Source: Ancylomarina subtilis
GTDB lineage: Bacteria > Bacteroidota > Bacteroidia > Bacteroidales > Marinifilaceae
NCBI RefSeq assembly: GCF_004217115.1
Contig: NZ_SHKN01000002.1
Coordinates: 186,001-250,000 of the forward strand
Direction: 5' to 3'
Length of the DNA: 64,000 nt
In this document: piece by piece, positions 51,753 to 60,538 of the stretch
Layout: every line of letters begins with the position of its first letter
How positions within the stretch are numbered: the stretch's first letter is position 1
Notes under the pieces: generated by a model
The model's database searches: none
Told to the model about the DNA's origin: nothing
Seen by the model: only the letters and a program-made list of their open reading frames with translations
Translations under genes and position numbers: made by a program

Positions 51753-53042
51753 ATGTGTAACATAAGAATGATTGTTAAGCCTTTTTATTTTATAAAAAAA
51801 CTCATTGCATTCTTAGGCGTAAGTTTATTGTTTTTAACAAGTTCAACTTTTGCTCAGAATAGTACCAGTTCACCCTATTCATATTACGGACTAGGGGAGT
51901 TGAATCAAAATGGAAGTGGTAACAGTATTTCTATGGGAGGGACGAGTCTTGCCTATAGAGATGGAGGTGTTTTGAATATTCAAAACCCTGCAGCATTGGC
52001 TTATATTGATAGTCTTAAGTTTATCTTTAATGCTGGTATGGCTGTAAAATATACCAATTTAAATCAAGGAGATAAGAGTGATGCCTTTAATGATTATAAT
52101 TTGACCAGACTAGCTTTTGGTTTCAAGGTTTCTCCAAGATACTCAACTGCCTTTTCGGTATCACCTTATTCGAGTTTGGGCTATGATATTGCGAAGAGAG
52201 AGAAGGTGATTGGTTCTGAAACATATTTGAATCGCTTTTTAAAAGGATCTGGAGGATTGAATCAGCTGATTTGGTCGAATGGGGTGAAAGTAACTAAGAA
52301 TTTTTCTTTAGGTATTAATGGTATTTATTTGTTTGGGAATAATACTCGGGATGAGATTATTACTCTTGAGAGTGAATCTACTTATACATACAATAGTAAA
52401 ACAAAGCTAATTTCTCAAGGTATCTATTTTAATCTTGGTGCTCAGTATCAAATTAATTTAGGTAAATACAATTTTAGTTTAGGAGCCAAATATCAACCCC
52501 GATTAGCAGTTGATGCTGAGCAGGTTATTGAGGTGACAAATTATAGTAGTGGATTTGGTGCTGTAAGACACAAAGATACTGATGATGGTGCGTTTGATGT
52601 TCCGGAAAGCTATGGTTTAGGCTTTGGAATAAATAAAGGGAAACATCTATGGATTGGAGGAGATTTTCTTCATGAAAAATGGAGTGATACAGAAGTTTTC
52701 AAAAAAAGTTATTCATTGCGCGATCGTAATAAATTCAGTCTTGGTATGGAATATAAGGCTAACGATGGATATGCTAGAAAATTTTTCAAAAAAATGACTT
52801 ATCGTCTAGGTGGATTTTACGATACGGGTTATATTACTGTAGAGGATGAGAAGATCGGAGCGATGGGTCTTAGTTTAGGCTTTGGTATTCCTATGGCTAA
52901 AAATACGGGTATGATTAATCTAGCCATTGAATTTGGAACTTCTGGAACAACGAACAATAATATGGTTCGTGAAGATTTTACGAGAATTACAGTTGATATT
53001 AATCTTTTCGAACGTTGGTTTGTGAAGCGAAAATATCATTAA
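51753..53042 (+). CDS. Outer-membrane beta-barrel protein
   Basis: This 429-residue protein has a signal peptide ending in FAQ at about residue 35; the start at 51753 or the second ATG at 51768 are equally possible. The sequence after cleavage is NSTSSPYSYYGLGELNQNGSGNSISMGGTSLAYRDGG, which looks like the N-terminal plug of FadL/OmpP1-type barrels. Strands such as RLAFGFKVSPRYSTAFSVSPY follow. Co-oriented with the DUF4270 gene, 33 bases downstream. Ligand unknown. Confidence 0.75.
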   Translation: MCNIRMIVKPFYFIKKLIAFLGVSLLFLTSSTFAQNSTSSPYSYYGLGELNQNGSGNSISMGGTSLAYRDGGVLNIQNPAALAYIDSLKFIFNAGMAVKYTNLNQGDKSDAFNDYNLTRLAFGFKVSPRYSTAFSVSPYSSLGYDIAKREKVIGSETYLNRFLKGSGGLNQLIWSNGVKVTKNFSLGINGIYLFGNNTRDEIITLESESTYTYNSKTKLISQGIYFNLGAQYQINLGKYNFSLGAKYQPRLAVDAEQVIEVTNYSSGFGAVRHKDTDDGAFDVPESYGLGFGINKGKHLWIGGDFLHEKWSDTEVFKKSYSLRDRNKFSLGMEYKANDGYARKFFKKMTYRLGGFYDTGYITVEDEKIGAMGLSLGFGIPMAKNTGMINLAIEFGTSGTTNNNMVREDFTRITVDINLFERWFVKRKYH

Positions 53043-53068
53043 TAGATTAGACCTGATTAGAAAATATA

Positions 53069-53105
53069 TATACCCAAAAACAATATTGTTTTTGGGTATT
53101 TTTTA
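53069..53105 (+). terminator. Terminator after outer-membrane protein gene
   Basis: The long stem ATACCCAAAAACAATATTG/TTTTTGGGTAT (53070-53099) is followed by T residues. Confidence 0.88.
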
Positions 53106-53167
53106 TTGATGGATTTATATGAAAAAATGGAATAAAAAAATAATAGACCTCTTACTCCAATTTAGAG

Positions 53168-53196
53168 TTGATAAAGAATAATATTGACTAATTTTG
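53168..53196 (+). promoter_or_regulatory. Promoter of hydG
   Basis: TAATTTTG at 53189-53196 matches the -7 box TAnnTTTG, with TTG at 53168-53170 eighteen bases upstream. The hydG start codon is 144 bases further on, leaving a long untranslated leader of unknown content. Confidence 0.5.
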
Positions 53197-53340
53197 TGTC
53201 GATCTAAAGTTTGAAGATAACTTTATATTTAAATACCATAACAACACAATATCACTAATAGAACCTGGTTGTATTTTTTGTCTCGAATGGATTATTCTTA
53301 TTCGATTACAATGAGTTTGCTGGTTTAAAAAGATTATAAT

Positions 53341-54780
53341 ATGAAAATGATTTATAAACCTCAAGAGTATAGAATCAAAGATGAAAGGATGAAACCTTTT
53401 ATTGACGAGTCTGAGATTTGGGAGATATTAGATTCTGCAGAACCTACAAAAGAAAATGTAAGAGCAGTAATTCAAAAATCATTAGCTAAAAACCGTTTAA
53501 GTTTGCAGGAAACTGCACTTTTGTTAAAAACGGAAGATCCTGAGTTAATTGAGGAAATAAAGGCGGGAGCACGAACTTTAAAGGAAAATGTATATGGCGA
53601 TCGTATAGTCATTTTTGCACCATTATATGTAGGAAACAAGTGTGTTAATAATTGTACGTATTGTGGATTCCGAGCTTCAAATAAAAAGCAAAAACGCACA
53701 ACTTTAAATGATATTCAACTCAGATCTGAGGTGAAGTCATTGGAAGATAACGGTCAAAAGCGTTTGATTTTGGTATATGGTGAGCATCCTATGTATGATG
53801 CTGACTTTATCGCGGATTCTGTACGTACAGTTTATTCAGTCAAATCAGGATCAGGAGAGATTCGACGTGTCAATATCAATGCTGCTCCTTTGGATATTGA
53901 GGGGTATAAAAAAGTTAAAGAAGCCGGCATTGGCACCTATCAGATCTTTCAAGAAACCTATCATCGTGAGGCCTATGCGAAATACCACTTGAGTGGTCAG
54001 AAGAGTAACTTTGATTGGCGTTTAACAGGTTTAGATCGTGCACAAGAAGCCTTAATTGATGATGTTGGTATTGGGGCCTTATTTGGTTTGTACGACTGGA
54101 AATATGAGGTTTTGGGACTTCTTCGTCATGTTAACCATTTTGAGGCATGTTATAATGTCGGTCCTCATACGATTTCATTTCCGAGAATAAAGGCTGCATC
54201 TGATTCGACTATTGACCCTAGGTTTGAGGTTAACGATGATGATTTTATTCGTTTAGTTGCTATTCTGCGTTTAGCCGTGCCTTATACAGGTTTAATTTTA
54301 ACTGCTCGTGAAACCAAAGAACTACGTGAAGAAGTGATTAAGTTGGGAGTTTCTCAGATTGATGCTGGAACAAACATTCAATTAGGAGGATATTCTGAGG
54401 AGAGTCGTGAAGAGCAACAGTTGGATCATGAGCAATTCGAAATAGGCGATACGAGAAGTCTGGGAGAGGTGATAGATGAATTGTTGGATAAGCAATATTT
54501 ACCATCGTTTTGTACGGCTTGTTATCGTAAGGGGAGAACAGGAGAGCATTTTATGGAATTTTCAGTTCCTGGTTTTATTAAGCGATTCTGTACTCAGAAT
54601 GCTATATTAACTCTAGCGGAATACCTTGAGGATTATGCAACGCCTGAACAAAAGAATAAAGGCTATAAGTTGATTGATTTAAAGGTCGAAGAACTGAATC
54701 AGAAGGATAGTCTTAAAGTGGCTCCTTTATTAGATCGTTTGGAGAAAGTGAAAGAAGGAGAGAGAGATCTGTATTTTTAG
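53341..54780 (+). CDS. hydG: [FeFe]-hydrogenase H-cluster maturase HydG
   Basis: This radical-SAM tyrosine lyase supplies CO and CN to the H-cluster of [FeFe] hydrogenase. The 479 residues carry the CX3CX2C cluster (Cys101, 105, 108). Near the C-terminus is CX2CX22C (CTACYRKGRTGEHFM..C), the auxiliary [5Fe-4S] site that distinguishes HydG from ThiH. The YNVGPHTISFPRI and LTARETKELREE segments also match. Acts in anaerobic cytoplasm with HydE and HydF. Neither HydF nor the hydrogenase subunit is in the window; hydE is 7.5 kb away on the other strand. Confidence 0.96.
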   Translation: MKMIYKPQEYRIKDERMKPFIDESEIWEILDSAEPTKENVRAVIQKSLAKNRLSLQETALLLKTEDPELIEEIKAGARTLKENVYGDRIVIFAPLYVGNKCVNNCTYCGFRASNKKQKRTTLNDIQLRSEVKSLEDNGQKRLILVYGEHPMYDADFIADSVRTVYSVKSGSGEIRRVNINAAPLDIEGYKKVKEAGIGTYQIFQETYHREAYAKYHLSGQKSNFDWRLTGLDRAQEALIDDVGIGALFGLYDWKYEVLGLLRHVNHFEACYNVGPHTISFPRIKAASDSTIDPRFEVNDDDFIRLVAILRLAVPYTGLILTARETKELREEVIKLGVSQIDAGTNIQLGGYSEESREEQQLDHEQFEIGDTRSLGEVIDELLDKQYLPSFCTACYRKGRTGEHFMEFSVPGFIKRFCTQNAILTLAEYLEDYATPEQKNKGYKLIDLKVEELNQKDSLKVAPLLDRLEKVKEGERDLYF

Positions 54781-54806
54781 ATTTTAGCCTCATATAATAT
54801 TTAAAC

Positions 54807-54832
54807 AAAAGCCCGAAATATCGGGCTTTTAT
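54807..54832 (+). terminator. hydG terminator
   Basis: The stem AAAAGCCCGA/TCGGGCTTTT (54807-54816, 54821-54830) follows the hydG stop by 26 bases. Confidence 0.85.
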
Positions 54833-54898
54833 TATATGTGATCAATCCAAAATGAAGGAAAAAACTTTATTTAATACTAAATAAAGTCGTTGTGTTTT

Positions 54899-56335
54899 TT
54901 AGTTATCATCATTTGTTTCTTTCATTGTAGGGTTGAACTCCCAAGTGTCATCTAAATAGATTCCTGGAGCATAGCCAGTAGTAAAGAAACCTCTATTGTT
55001 TAAAGTGAAAGCAACAGCATCTTCTCTTAATGGAATTTCATCTTCTAGAGATGTTCTTTCTACCCATTCATCTTTGCTTGGATCGTATTCCCACACTTCT
55101 CTTGAATATCCGCCCACTTTGCCTGTTACTAAATAGCCTTTGTCGTTAATTACAAATGCTACACCTTCAGAACGCTGTATATCCTTCATTTTTGTCCAGC
55201 CATTTGAGGTTTCAGAAACTTTTGCAGGATCATATTCCCAAACATCTTCAATACTATTGTCACCAGAAACAAGGTAAGCTTTATTATTGATAACAAAAGT
55301 CGTTGCATTTTTTGATTTTTCACCATCAAAAGCAATCTTAGTCCAGTTACCATTTTCAAATTTATAGAAGTCTTTAAGGATGTTTCTGTCTTCTTCTTTT
55401 TGGAAACCATAACCAGTTCCAATATAACCAATATTATTAATAGAGAAAGCAACAGCGCTTTGTCTTGCACCACCAGTAAAATCGTTTGCTACTTTAGCCC
55501 AAGTGTTTGTTTCTGGAGTATATTCCCAAAAATCAGCAAGTCTGTTGTCATCTTCATCGACACCAGTTCCTACATAACCTTTACCATTAGCAGTAAAAGC
55601 AACTGCTTCTCTTCTTGCAATACCAGGGAAGTCTGCAATTTGTCCCCATCCTTCTTGTAAACTATATTTATAGAATGTGTTTAAAGCATATCTACCATCA
55701 TAACCTGTACCTACGTACACATTATCTCCAATAACAAAGCTTATAGCTCCACCACGAGGACGTCCTTCAAAAGAAGAATGTTTAATCCAGTTTCCAATTA
55801 GAGTACCACTTTCAGATGTTCTATCTATCACGTTAAATGATATATACCCAAAATCCGAAGGGTCTTTTTCTTCAGTACTTAAAACCTCAATATTAATTTT
55901 TGATCTTTTATCTTTTTCTATATCAAAATTTAATGGTAATGGGTTTTCAATAAGTTCTGCCAATTCTGAATTTTGGTAGGGAGCTGCAAAGATTATTTTA
56001 TTATCGGAATTTTTTAATTCGAATTTTGTTAGTTGATAATCTGAGTCGACTTCTAATGTTATCGACTCTGTAGTATATGTGCCTCCTCCCCAGCTGTTGA
56101 TATTTATTTCTTTATTGTCGAAGTCCTCCAATACCTTCCCATTGTGTTGGATTGTGATGAGTGCTTTAGATACATTCTCCAACGAATATTCACTATCTGA
56201 TTTTGTTTTGGATTGAGGTTTGAATGAAAAGGAAAACGTTCCGTGAAAATTTTCTATTTCTTTATCTTTTTTACAGGAACAGAATATAAGTCCAATAGCT
56301 AAAATAGATAGGGAAAGTATTTTTTTTATTTTCAT
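54899..56335 (-). CDS. Kelch-repeat lipoprotein B, with N-terminal extension
   Basis: This 478-residue lipoprotein starts at the ATG at 56335 (a TTG at 56344 is weaker), with signal MKIKKILSLSILAIGLIFCSC. A beta-sandwich-like region (about 25-180) contains FSFSFKPQSKTKSDSEYSLENVSKALITIQ. The six-blade Kelch propeller follows (GDNVYVGTG to NNRGFFTTG), nearly the same as lipoprotein A. The N-terminal part is absent from A. It differs from A by loss of about 10 residues near the fifth blade (GWTKMKDIQRSEG). The pair flank DUF4270, an outer-membrane protein and hydG. Confidence 0.85.
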   Translation of the reverse strand: MKIKKILSLSILAIGLIFCSCKKDKEIENFHGTFSFSFKPQSKTKSDSEYSLENVSKALITIQHNGKVLEDFDNKEININSWGGGTYTTESITLEVDSDYQLTKFELKNSDNKIIFAAPYQNSELAELIENPLPLNFDIEKDKRSKINIEVLSTEEKDPSDFGYISFNVIDRTSESGTLIGNWIKHSSFEGRPRGGAISFVIGDNVYVGTGYDGRYALNTFYKYSLQEGWGQIADFPGIARREAVAFTANGKGYVGTGVDEDDNRLADFWEYTPETNTWAKVANDFTGGARQSAVAFSINNIGYIGTGYGFQKEEDRNILKDFYKFENGNWTKIAFDGEKSKNATTFVINNKAYLVSGDNSIEDVWEYDPAKVSETSNGWTKMKDIQRSEGVAFVINDKGYLVTGKVGGYSREVWEYDPSKDEWVERTSLEDEIPLREDAVAFTLNNRGFFTTGYAPGIYLDDTWEFNPTMKETNDDN

Positions 56336-56431
56336 AAATAACAATTGTTAGTTTATATCATAATGAGTTTTATTTAATGGTTTAAAATTATGTATTTTTG
56401 ACATAAAATAACTACTATAAATAGAATTTAT

Positions 56432-59400
56432 CTAACTTATGGCTTTGTCCATCTCAATAATAAAGTTACTTCCTCGTCCAATTTCGCTCTCACACCAAAC
56501 TTTACCATCCATGGCCTCAATATATTTTTTTACGATTGACAAACCAAGTCCGGTTGATCGTTCTCCAGCAGTTGGTTTTGCACTAAGTACCTGAAATTTC
56601 CCAAACATTCTTTTCTGATCTTCTAAGGAAATACCTGGCCCTTCATCTTTAATCATCGTCTTTACTTTATTACCATCTTCCCAAACTTTAACCCAAATTT
56701 CTTTATTTGATGGTGAGAATTTTATCGCATTTGAAATTAGGTTCTCATAAACTTGTGTCATGTATTCGGGATCAACTTCTACGTAAGTTTCGGTTGATTC
56801 GAAGTTTAATTTGATATGCTTTTGTTCGAGTTTTTCTTTAAAATTCTGATTGACGATATTGAGTAATCTTGATAGGTTAATTTTCTCAAGTTGAAGGTTA
56901 ATACTTTTTGATTCAATCATTTTAACATCAAGAATACGTGTAATCATTTTATTCATGCGGGTCAAGGCATTCAGCATGAAATCAATGTTTTCAACATCTT
57001 CAGGCTGGTTGCTGTTTTTAATTTGTGATTTTAAATATTCAGCAATTGTTAGAGTTGATGTTAATGGGTTTTTTAAATCATGTGCAATAATTCCTATTAG
57101 GTGATTCTTTTCATGATTCAATTCTGTGAGTTCCGAATTTTTTCTGAGAATTTCCTCTTTCTGCAGGTTGATGTTGTTGTTTGCTTTTTGTAACCACTTT
57201 GCTTGTAGTTCAATCTTTTGGAAGACCTGAGCATTTTCGATTGCAATGCTAGCGTACACGGCAATATTTTGTAGAAGACTCAAGTGGTAGTCTTTAAATG
57301 CATTTTTTAAATAGCTTTGTACGGTAATAACGCCAATGACTTTACCTCTTACTTTGAGAGGGAGGTAGATGACTGACTTGGGTAAGTGAGTGTTATTGAT
57401 TGAAATGACTTTTTCTATGTATTTCGAGGCTTCCTTGTCAAGATCATTGATGAAGACTTCAGCTTCATTTTTGTAGCAGTACACTGCTAGCCTATTGGGG
57501 TCATCTAAATCAAATCTAATATTATTGATATCATTACCATCTTCCTTGAATCGAGGGAAATAAAGATCTTTTTTCGATTTATCGTAAACACCAATCCCAA
57601 AAATTGACGCATCCATCAGTTCTTTTACAGATTGATAAGCCGAATCAATAATCCGTTCAAACGAGAGGTTAGCCGTAATTATTTTTCCGATATCACTTAG
57701 ATGTATGAGGTTCATATACGACTTCTGAAGAAATTGGGATTGTTGAAGAATTTCTTCTTTTTGCTCCTCAAGAGCTTCATTTTTCTTTTCAATTTCAGTT
57801 TTTTGTAGTCTGATCTCCTTTGTCTTATCAAAGACCATTATTTCAAGCACTTTTTGCTTGTTGCGAATGTTGATTAATCTAATTTTAATGGTTAAAAACA
57901 CCACTATAGCCAGAAAAATAACGAGAAGGGACAAAAACCACCAGGTTAACCACCATGGTGGTTGTATCGTGAATGTGTATTCATATGGAGTGGAAGTCCA
58001 TATGCCGTCACTATTCGAAGCTTTAATTTTTAGGGTGTAGGTTCCGGGAGGAATTCTTGAATAAATAGCTTCTGATTTGCTTGTGATTGGTGACCATTCT
58101 TTATCCAGACCTTCAAGAATCCATTTGTATTTTACCTTTTCGGGGGACTTGTAAGATAATGCCTCAAAATTAAATGTAAGGTGATGCATATCATGGGTTA
58201 ATTCCAGTTTCTGAGGAATAGGAAACCAAGGGCTAATAGAGCTATATTTATCCTTATATTTTTTATCATTCCAATTTATCTTTTTGAAAAATAAATTGAT
58301 GCTGGTCAGTTGAATAATGGGTGGAGTTATGTTGATGTTATCGTTACTTGGATTGTATACCATCGCTCCATTTACAGTTCCAAACCAGAGGTTTTGATTT
58401 TTATCAATATAATTGCTGGCACCGTTATTCTCGATCCCAATAAAACCATCGTATTTGTCGTAGTTGCGAATTTTGTCAATTTTCCCCGATAAGTCGATAG
58501 AAATTCGATCAACACCATTTTGTGTTCCAGCCCAGATATTTCCTTCTTTATCTGTAAGAATAGAATATGTAATTTCAGAACTTAAGCCATCTTCAACGCT
58601 TACTTTTGTCCAACGCTGATCGTCCCAAAAGCTAAGGCCTCCACTGAAAGTAGCAGCCCATATCCGGCCTAGTTTGTCCTCACAAGTTTGCAGCACCCAA
58701 TCGTGGCTTAATCCATTTTTAGAGTCGTAATTAATGATTTGGTCGCCATCGAGTACCGAGACACCATGCATATGGGAAAGCCATAGGCGATTCTTGGAGT
58801 CAATAAAAATGTTCGAAATATTCTCGCTGGTTAAATCATGATTTTTTGAATTAATTTCGCGCCTTTTGTTATCCTTATCAATAAAGACAAGGCCATTATT
58901 TAAAACAGCAAACCAGATCCCATTTTCGGCAGTACAGATATCTGTGATAATTGTGTTGGGATGAAATCCATATGTTTTTGCTGCTGATTTGATTTTTCCA
59001 TTCTGATATTCCAATAATCCATTTTCAGAGGCAATAAGTATTTTACCATTGTCCAGTTCCAGAAGATCGATAACCCTGCTCAAGGATGGATGCATCTCTG
59101 TGGTTAGAATTTGAGATTCTCCATTTTTGTAACGAACAATTCCTTTCCCCGAAATACTAAACCAATAATAACCATTTGAATCTTGAAGGGTTGCCAAAAC
59201 AATATTTCCACCAATAATGTTTGTGAAATCTAGGGATAAAAATTTGTTTGAGCCATATTTAATTAATCCGTTCCCACTGGTTGTTAGCCAAATATTCCCC
59301 TCGTTATCTTCTAGCACTTCCTGAATGTAAGGCGATATCAAACCTTTGCTTTGATCAATAATTTTAACATTCCCATCAGAAACAATGGCCAAACCGACTT

Positions 59401-60232
59401 CCTTAATACAAATCCAAAGTCTTCCTTTAGAGTCAAGATTTATATTTGTAATATCTAGTGGGTTGATTGATTCGGGAATATCAATTTTGGATATTTTATT
59501 GTTTTTAGTTTTAAAGATTGAAAAGCCAAAATTGGGTTTGAAAGCTCTGTACCAGCATTCATGGTTAGAATCAAAAAACGCGGGGACAATAATTTGGTCT
59601 TTGAACAGACTTTCATCATTAAGTTTAGATATGGACAGTTTGTTGTCTTCGTACTCATACAGTGCGTTCTGCGTTGTAATCAGGAGTTTTCCTTTCGGAT
59701 CGTTTAAGATGGAGAGAGCTCGATTTTTAGTACTGAGTTCTGGATATAATTTATTGGCATTATAAATATGCCCATCTTGAATATAGACCAGTACGCGTTG
59801 ATTATCTTTAATTCCCAGTGCCCATATTTTTCCATCATTACTTTCTTGAATTTGGAAGTATCTGGCTACAGGAAGACTATCGGTTTCGTTATAATTGATG
59901 AATTCAATTCCGTTAAAAAGACTGATGCCAGTGCTGGTTCCAATCCAAATGTTATCTTTACTATCTTTGAACAAGGAGCGAATGTTATTGTCCTCTAAAC
60001 CATGATTTTTATTATAGGAAAAGAATTCCTGCCCATTGAATCGGGATAAACCGCCTCCGTTTGTACCCAGCCACAAATTGCCTGTTTTGTCTTGAATAAT
60101 TGATGACACTTCTGATTGTGGTAAACCTTGTTCTAAAGAATAATTTGTGAAACTATACTGCTGAGCATAGTTTACCATGGAGAGTGTTAACAGAAAAAGG
60201 CTTATTAATATTTTATTGAACAGGTTGTACAT
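56432..60232 (-). CDS. Giant periplasmic-propeller sensor histidine kinase
   Basis: This 1266-residue membrane sensor has a signal peptide (1-24) and about 14 Reg_prop repeats forming a double beta-propeller (about 30-640; examples QDKTGNLWLGTNGGGLSRFNG and KDSKDNIWIGTSTGISLFNG). A Y_Y_Y domain follows (about 690-760, ending PPGTYTLKIKASNSDGIW), then a membrane helix near 768-790. The cytoplasmic part is coiled coil, GAF (about 860-1010), HisKA with IAHDLKNPLTST (H-box) and HATPase with NLISNAIKFSP, DEGPGISLED and GLGLSIVKKYIEAMDG. No receiver or AraC domain is attached, unlike HTCS regulators. The partner regulator is not in the window. Confidence 0.9.
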   Translation of the reverse strand: MYNLFNKILISLFLLTLSMVNYAQQYSFTNYSLEQGLPQSEVSSIIQDKTGNLWLGTNGGGLSRFNGQEFFSYNKNHGLEDNNIRSLFKDSKDNIWIGTSTGISLFNGIEFINYNETDSLPVARYFQIQESNDGKIWALGIKDNQRVLVYIQDGHIYNANKLYPELSTKNRALSILNDPKGKLLITTQNALYEYEDNKLSISKLNDESLFKDQIIVPAFFDSNHECWYRAFKPNFGFSIFKTKNNKISKIDIPESINPLDITNINLDSKGRLWICIKEVGLAIVSDGNVKIIDQSKGLISPYIQEVLEDNEGNIWLTTSGNGLIKYGSNKFLSLDFTNIIGGNIVLATLQDSNGYYWFSISGKGIVRYKNGESQILTTEMHPSLSRVIDLLELDNGKILIASENGLLEYQNGKIKSAAKTYGFHPNTIITDICTAENGIWFAVLNNGLVFIDKDNKRREINSKNHDLTSENISNIFIDSKNRLWLSHMHGVSVLDGDQIINYDSKNGLSHDWVLQTCEDKLGRIWAATFSGGLSFWDDQRWTKVSVEDGLSSEITYSILTDKEGNIWAGTQNGVDRISIDLSGKIDKIRNYDKYDGFIGIENNGASNYIDKNQNLWFGTVNGAMVYNPSNDNINITPPIIQLTSINLFFKKINWNDKKYKDKYSSISPWFPIPQKLELTHDMHHLTFNFEALSYKSPEKVKYKWILEGLDKEWSPITSKSEAIYSRIPPGTYTLKIKASNSDGIWTSTPYEYTFTIQPPWWLTWWFLSLLVIFLAIVVFLTIKIRLINIRNKQKVLEIMVFDKTKEIRLQKTEIEKKNEALEEQKEEILQQSQFLQKSYMNLIHLSDIGKIITANLSFERIIDSAYQSVKELMDASIFGIGVYDKSKKDLYFPRFKEDGNDINNIRFDLDDPNRLAVYCYKNEAEVFINDLDKEASKYIEKVISINNTHLPKSVIYLPLKVRGKVIGVITVQSYLKNAFKDYHLSLLQNIAVYASIAIENAQVFQKIELQAKWLQKANNNINLQKEEILRKNSELTELNHEKNHLIGIIAHDLKNPLTSTLTIAEYLKSQIKNSNQPEDVENIDFMLNALTRMNKMITRILDVKMIESKSINLQLEKINLSRLLNIVNQNFKEKLEQKHIKLNFESTETYVEVDPEYMTQVYENLISNAIKFSPSNKEIWVKVWEDGNKVKTMIKDEGPGISLEDQKRMFGKFQVLSAKPTAGERSTGLGLSIVKKYIEAMDGKVWCESEIGRGSNFIIEMDKAIS

Positions 60233-60375
60233 ATTATCAATGCTTATCTTGTGGCTTAAATAATTTGGCCAATTGTAGCTTAAGGTTGCTTTTGATATTC
60301 TTTAATGTTAACAGTAAAATTTGCCTTTTAGTATATTTAATATAAAACTGAATAAAAAGCAGTAAAAGGTACAAA

Positions 60376-60406
60376 TTTTTTTAGGCATTTAAAAATAGTA
60401 CTTTTG
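60376..60406 (+). promoter_or_regulatory. Promoter of M28 peptidase gene
   Basis: TACTTTTG at 60399-60406 fits TAnnTTTG, with TTTT at 60376-60379 exactly 19 bases upstream. The leader to the start codon is 132 bases; no other element is seen in the 306-base gap. Confidence 0.55.
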
Positions 60407-60538
60407 TTATGGACAAATCGAAATAATTGAAGTTTTTGATTTGTGTATTTAACTTAAGTATTTAATCGATATTATACTAATTATCTGGTTTTAACCTAAA
60501 AATATGTTGATCAGATAAAAATCTTAACCTTATTTACA

